From Propionivibrio hellwigii (GTDB lineage Bacteria; Pseudomonadota; Gammaproteobacteria; Burkholderiales; Rhodocyclaceae): 64,000 bases of DNA. The position numbers and the translations under genes are program-made. Position 1 is the stretch's first letter. The number at the start of each line of letters is the position of its first letter. Positions 60,758 through 64,000 of the stretch are shown one piece after another. Location: contig NZ_JBEUWX010000003.1 in assembly GCF_041770905.1 (NCBI RefSeq), positions 186,001-250,000 of the forward strand, written 5' to 3'. The notes under the pieces are model-generated. The model was not told the origin of the DNA. It searched no databases and saw only the letters and a program-made list of their open reading frames with translations.

Positions 60758-62851
60758 TTACTTCTTGTTAATCACAGCCTCGGCGACATTTTTTGGCGCC
60801 TCAACATAATGTTTGAATTCCATAGAATACGTTGCCCGCCCTTGTGAAAGCGAGCGTACCGTCGTTGCATAACCAAACATCTCAGCCAATGGGACTTCCG
60901 CTTTAATTGCCTTAATGCCGCCTGGCAGGTCTTCCATTCCTTGCACGATACCACGCCGTCCAGAAAGGTCGCCCATAATATTACCCATATACTCTTCAGG
61001 CGTTTCCACTTCGACCGACATCATTGGCTCAAGCAAAGCCGGCTGAGCCTTTTTCATCCCCTCTTTAAAGGCCGCAGAAGCGGCCATACGGAAAGCATTT
61101 TCGTTTGAGTCGACATCATGATATGAGCCATCAAACAAGGTAAATTTAATATCAACGACAGGGAAACCCGCCAGCACGCCACCCTTAATCGCATCCTGCA
61201 AGCCTTTATCGACAGCAGGAATATATTCACGCGGCACTGTACCACCTTTGATGGCATCGACAAATTCGTAGCCTTTACCTGCTTCATTCGGTTCCAGTTT
61301 GATCCAAACGTGACCATACTGCCCGCGACCACCAGACTGCTTGACGAACTTACCCTCTTGTTCAACTGCTTTCTTGATGCACTCACGATAAGCGACTTGT
61401 GGCGCCCCCACATTCGCATCTACACCAAACTCACGCTTCATGCGATCAACGATAATCTCAAGATGCAATTCGCCCATGCCAGAAATAATAGTCTGCCCCG
61501 ACTCTTCGTCACTACGCACGCGAAACGACGGGTCTTCTTGCGCCAACCGACCTAACGCAACTCCCATTTTTTCTTGATCGACTTTGGTCTTTGGCTCAAC
61601 AGCAATATGAATTACTGGCTCAGGGAATTCCATGCGTTCGAGCGTAACTGGCGCACTCGGTTCAGAAAGCGTGTCGCCCGTCGTTACTTCTTTCAAGCCA
61701 ACACAGGCAGCAATGTCACCGGCCAAAACTTCCTTAACCTCTTCACGATTATTGGCATGCATCTGCAGTAAACGCCCGATACGTTCCTTGCGCCCCTTTA
61801 CCGGATTAAGAATCGTATCTCCCGACTTGAGCACCCCTGAGTAAACACGGATAAACGTCAACTGCCCTACATATGGGTCAGTCATCAACTTGAAAGCCAG
61901 CGCAGAAAATTGCGCATTATCATCCGCATTACGCGATACTAGCTGTCCATTCTCATCTTCACCTACCACGGGTGGAATATCGACCGGAGAAGGCAACAAC
62001 TCAATAACCGCATCAAGCATCCGCTGCACACCTTTGTTCTTGAATGCTGTACCACATAGCATCGGCTGAATTTCGCAATTGATGGTGCGCGCACGAAGCC
62101 CTTGCAGGATTTCCGCTTCAGTCAAGTCGCCACTCTCGAGGTATTTATCCATCAAATCCTCAGAGGCCTCGGCCGCCGACTCGACCATCTTGCTGCGCCA
62201 TTCTTCCGCCAAGCCTTGCAAATCGGCAGGAATATCACGGTGTTCGAACTTCATCCCCTGGGATGACTCATCCCAGATGATCGCTTTCATCTTAATTAGA
62301 TCGACAACGCCAGCAAAAGAATCTTCTTTACCAATTGGAATAACGATAGGCACAGGGGTTGCCTTCAGACGTGAAATCATCTGCTCGACAACCTTAAAAA
62401 AGTCAGCCCCTTGCCGATCCATCTTATTGACAAAGGCCAAACGGGGCACTTTGTATTTATTAGCCTGTCTCCATACAGTTTCTGACTGAGGCTGCACCCC
62501 CCCCACCGCACAGTACACCATGCAAGCGCCATCAAGCACACGCATCGAACGCTCAACCTCGATCGTAAAGTCAACGTGCCCCGGCGTATCAATGATATTG
62601 AACCGATGTTCAGGGTATTGCATATCCATACCCTTCCAGAAACAGGTCGTCGCGGCAGAGGTAATGGTGATACCCCGCTCCTGTTCCTGCTCCATCCAAT
62701 CCATGGTTGCCGCGCCATCATGCACTTCGCCAAGTTTATGGTTTACGCCGGTGTAATAAAGAATTCGCTCGGTTGTCGTTGTTTTGCCGGCGTCAATATG
62801 CGCGCTGATACCAATATTACGATAGCGCTCAATAGGGGTTTTACGTGCCAC
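60758..62851 (-). CDS. fusA: Elongation factor G
   Basis: A 697-residue EF-G: AHIDAGKTTTTERILYYTG, DTPGHVDFTIEVERSMRVLDG, and NKMDRQGADFF. It drives translocation and, with RRF, recycling. Full length, in the str operon between rpsG and tuf. Confidence 0.98.
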   Translation of the reverse strand: MARKTPIERYRNIGISAHIDAGKTTTTERILYYTGVNHKLGEVHDGAATMDWMEQEQERGITITSAATTCFWKGMDMQYPEHRFNIIDTPGHVDFTIEVERSMRVLDGACMVYCAVGGVQPQSETVWRQANKYKVPRLAFVNKMDRQGADFFKVVEQMISRLKATPVPIVIPIGKEDSFAGVVDLIKMKAIIWDESSQGMKFEHRDIPADLQGLAEEWRSKMVESAAEASEDLMDKYLESGDLTEAEILQGLRARTINCEIQPMLCGTAFKNKGVQRMLDAVIELLPSPVDIPPVVGEDENGQLVSRNADDNAQFSALAFKLMTDPYVGQLTFIRVYSGVLKSGDTILNPVKGRKERIGRLLQMHANNREEVKEVLAGDIAACVGLKEVTTGDTLSEPSAPVTLERMEFPEPVIHIAVEPKTKVDQEKMGVALGRLAQEDPSFRVRSDEESGQTIISGMGELHLEIIVDRMKREFGVDANVGAPQVAYRECIKKAVEQEGKFVKQSGGRGQYGHVWIKLEPNEAGKGYEFVDAIKGGTVPREYIPAVDKGLQDAIKGGVLAGFPVVDIKFTLFDGSYHDVDSNENAFRMAASAAFKEGMKKAQPALLEPMMSVEVETPEEYMGNIMGDLSGRRGIVQGMEDLPGGIKAIKAEVPLAEMFGYATTVRSLSQGRATYSMEFKHYVEAPKNVAEAVINKK

Positions 62852-62920
62852 GTTTAAGCCTTCATTGATAAAGAACGTTTACTGGCAGCCATCTGCCACC
62901 AGCTATTAGCTATAAAAATA

Positions 62921-63391
62921 TTAAAAACGGAAGTGTGCAAATGCTTTGTTAGCATCCGCCATTCGATGCACTTCATCGCGCTTTTTCACCGCACCACCAC
63001 GATTTTCTGCAGCCTCCAGCATTTCTGCCGCCAAGCGCTGATCCATGGATTTTTCCGAACGTTTACGGGCAAACTCGCGCAACCAGCGCATAGCTAGCGC
63101 CATACGGCGACTCGGACGCACTTCCACCGGAACCTGATAGTTAGCACCACCAACGCGACGACTCTTGACCTCAACCAGCGGCTTGACGTTATTCATTGCC
63201 AAACCAAACACTTCAATGGGGTCTTTACCGGCCTTAGAAGCAATAATATCGAATGCACCATAAACGATACGCTCGGCAACCGACTTCTTGCCACTTAGCA
63301 TAATGGTATTGATGAACTTAGAAACTTCGACATTACCGAATTTAGGATCCGGCAAAATATCGCGCTTAGGAACTTCACGACGACGAGGCAT
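62921..63391 (-). CDS. rpsG: 30S ribosomal protein S7
   Basis: A 156-residue S7 (MPRRREVPKRDILPDPKFGN; VEVRPSRRMALAMRWLREFARKRSEKSM in part). It organises the 3' domain of 16S rRNA. Confidence 0.98.
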   Translation of the reverse strand: MPRRREVPKRDILPDPKFGNVEVSKFINTIMLSGKKSVAERIVYGAFDIIASKAGKDPIEVFGLAMNNVKPLVEVKSRRVGGANYQVPVEVRPSRRMALAMRWLREFARKRSEKSMDQRLAAEMLEAAENRGGAVKKRDEVHRMADANKAFAHFRF

Positions 63392-63492
63392 ATTGACCTT
63401 TCACTATAAATTCAGCTGAAGACCGGCGCAAAATTAATGTTGACACCAGCCCTCACAGCTACCCAATAGAGCAGCTACTTACTAAACGGCGG

Positions 63493-63870
63493 TTACGCCG
63501 CTTTTGGACGTTTCGTTCCGTACTTAGAACGAGCCTGTTTACGATCCTTTACACCCTGGGTATCCAGGGAGCCACGAACCGTGTGATACCGCACACCCGG
63601 CAAATCTTTAACACGACCACCACGAATCAAGACCACCGAGTGTTCCTGAAGATTGTGCCCTTCGCCGCCAATATATGAAATCACTTCAAAACTATTGGTC
63701 AGACGCACCTTGCACACCTTGCGCAAGGCTGAATTCGGTTTTTTCGGCGTCGTCGTATAAACACGCGTACATACGCCACGTTTTTGTGGGCAACATTCCA
63801 ACGCCGGTACTTTATTCTTGCTGATCACAGCCATCCGCGGCTTACGAACCAGTTGATTGATGGTTGGCAT
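63493..63870 (-). CDS. rpsL: 30S ribosomal protein S12
   Basis: A 125-residue S12 (MPTINQLVRKPRMAVISKNKVPAL; the KKPNSALRKVCKVRLTN region, with K43-type lysine, and GGRVKDLPGVRYH with the K88-type lysine). Both positions carry the streptomycin-sensitive residues. First str gene in the window; rpoC is expected beyond the right edge. Confidence 0.98.
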   Translation of the reverse strand: MPTINQLVRKPRMAVISKNKVPALECCPQKRGVCTRVYTTTPKKPNSALRKVCKVRLTNSFEVISYIGGEGHNLQEHSVVLIRGGRVKDLPGVRYHTVRGSLDTQGVKDRKQARSKYGTKRPKAA

Positions 63871-64000
63871 ACCTTTTGATTCCTATCCAAACCGTAACGC
63901 CATGACAAAAAACTAAGCGTTACACAGCCCAACGCAGGGTAGAGCCCGCATTGATATACTCAAAAACAGTGCATACAACACACGCTATGTTTGCACTATG

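Noticed and set aside
62364..62371. CGTCTGAA-type uptake core in fusA
   Set aside because: Only eight bases match, inside conserved codons; expected by chance at this length in 52 kb.
1..64000. tRNA or rRNA genes
   Set aside because: I looked in the gaps, including around tuf, and saw no cloverleaf or rRNA sequence; a covariance-model search would settle this.

Overview
The window looks like a chromosomal piece of a betaproteobacterium, probably Rhodocyclales or a near relative. The gene order mnmG-rsmG-parA-parB-atpI-atpBEFHAGDC, the metX-metW pair, ubiD/ubiA/recG and an str-S10-spc-alpha ribosomal cluster all fit that group. Most non-ribosomal genes are GC-rich. The ribosomal cluster (about 46-59 kb) and the CRISPR-cas region are clearly richer in AT.

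Left end (1-12.4 kb): a type I-C CRISPR-Cas locus on the minus strand. It holds an array of 37 identical 32-bp repeats and 36 spacers that runs off the left edge, a leader, cas2, cas1, cas4, cas7, cas8c, cas5c and cas3. A second, short Cas3 HD-domain ORF follows. The cas genes are studded with Neisseriaceae DNA uptake sequences of several dialects, which are almost absent from the other 52 kb. The locus therefore seems to have been imported from Neisseriaceae, leaving a stump of an older cas3.

Main discovery candidate: cas4 and cas1 are normally adjacent, but here 604 bp separate them. On the minus strand this gap holds (i) a sigma70-type promoter and a 54-codon basic/hydrophobic mini-gene with a Shine-Dalgarno site inside a hairpin, and (ii) a lone degenerate CRISPR repeat (the last 14 nt of the repeat, exact, including the 5' handle), a 33-nt pseudo-spacer and a repeat-like hairpin. 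The pseudo-spacer seed matches, after a TTC PAM, 11 of 11 nt immediately upstream of the mini-gene promoter. It matches 15 of 16 nt overall, and the one mismatch falls on a flipped-out position. This is the architecture of a CRISPR-regulated toxin-antitoxin (CreTA-like) or Cascade autoregulator module.

Centre (12.4-46 kb): metX-metW, an AmpG-like permease, a SMUG1-like DNA glycosylase, and a ferrous-iron (Feo) cluster with a Fur-box-like site. These are followed by the complete F1Fo ATP synthase operon, parAB, rsmG and mnmG. Next comes an IS5-family element that split a small cysteine-rich Sel1-like gene at codon 2, between short genome-specific repeats. After that come a HerA/YjgR-type ATPase, yebC, small membrane proteins, a metallo-beta-lactamase-fold protein, ubiD, dps, ubiA, recG and ridA.

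Right end (46-63.9 kb): the ribosomal cluster on the minus strand, from rpsL to rplQ. rpsD is missing from its usual place between rpsK and rpoA.
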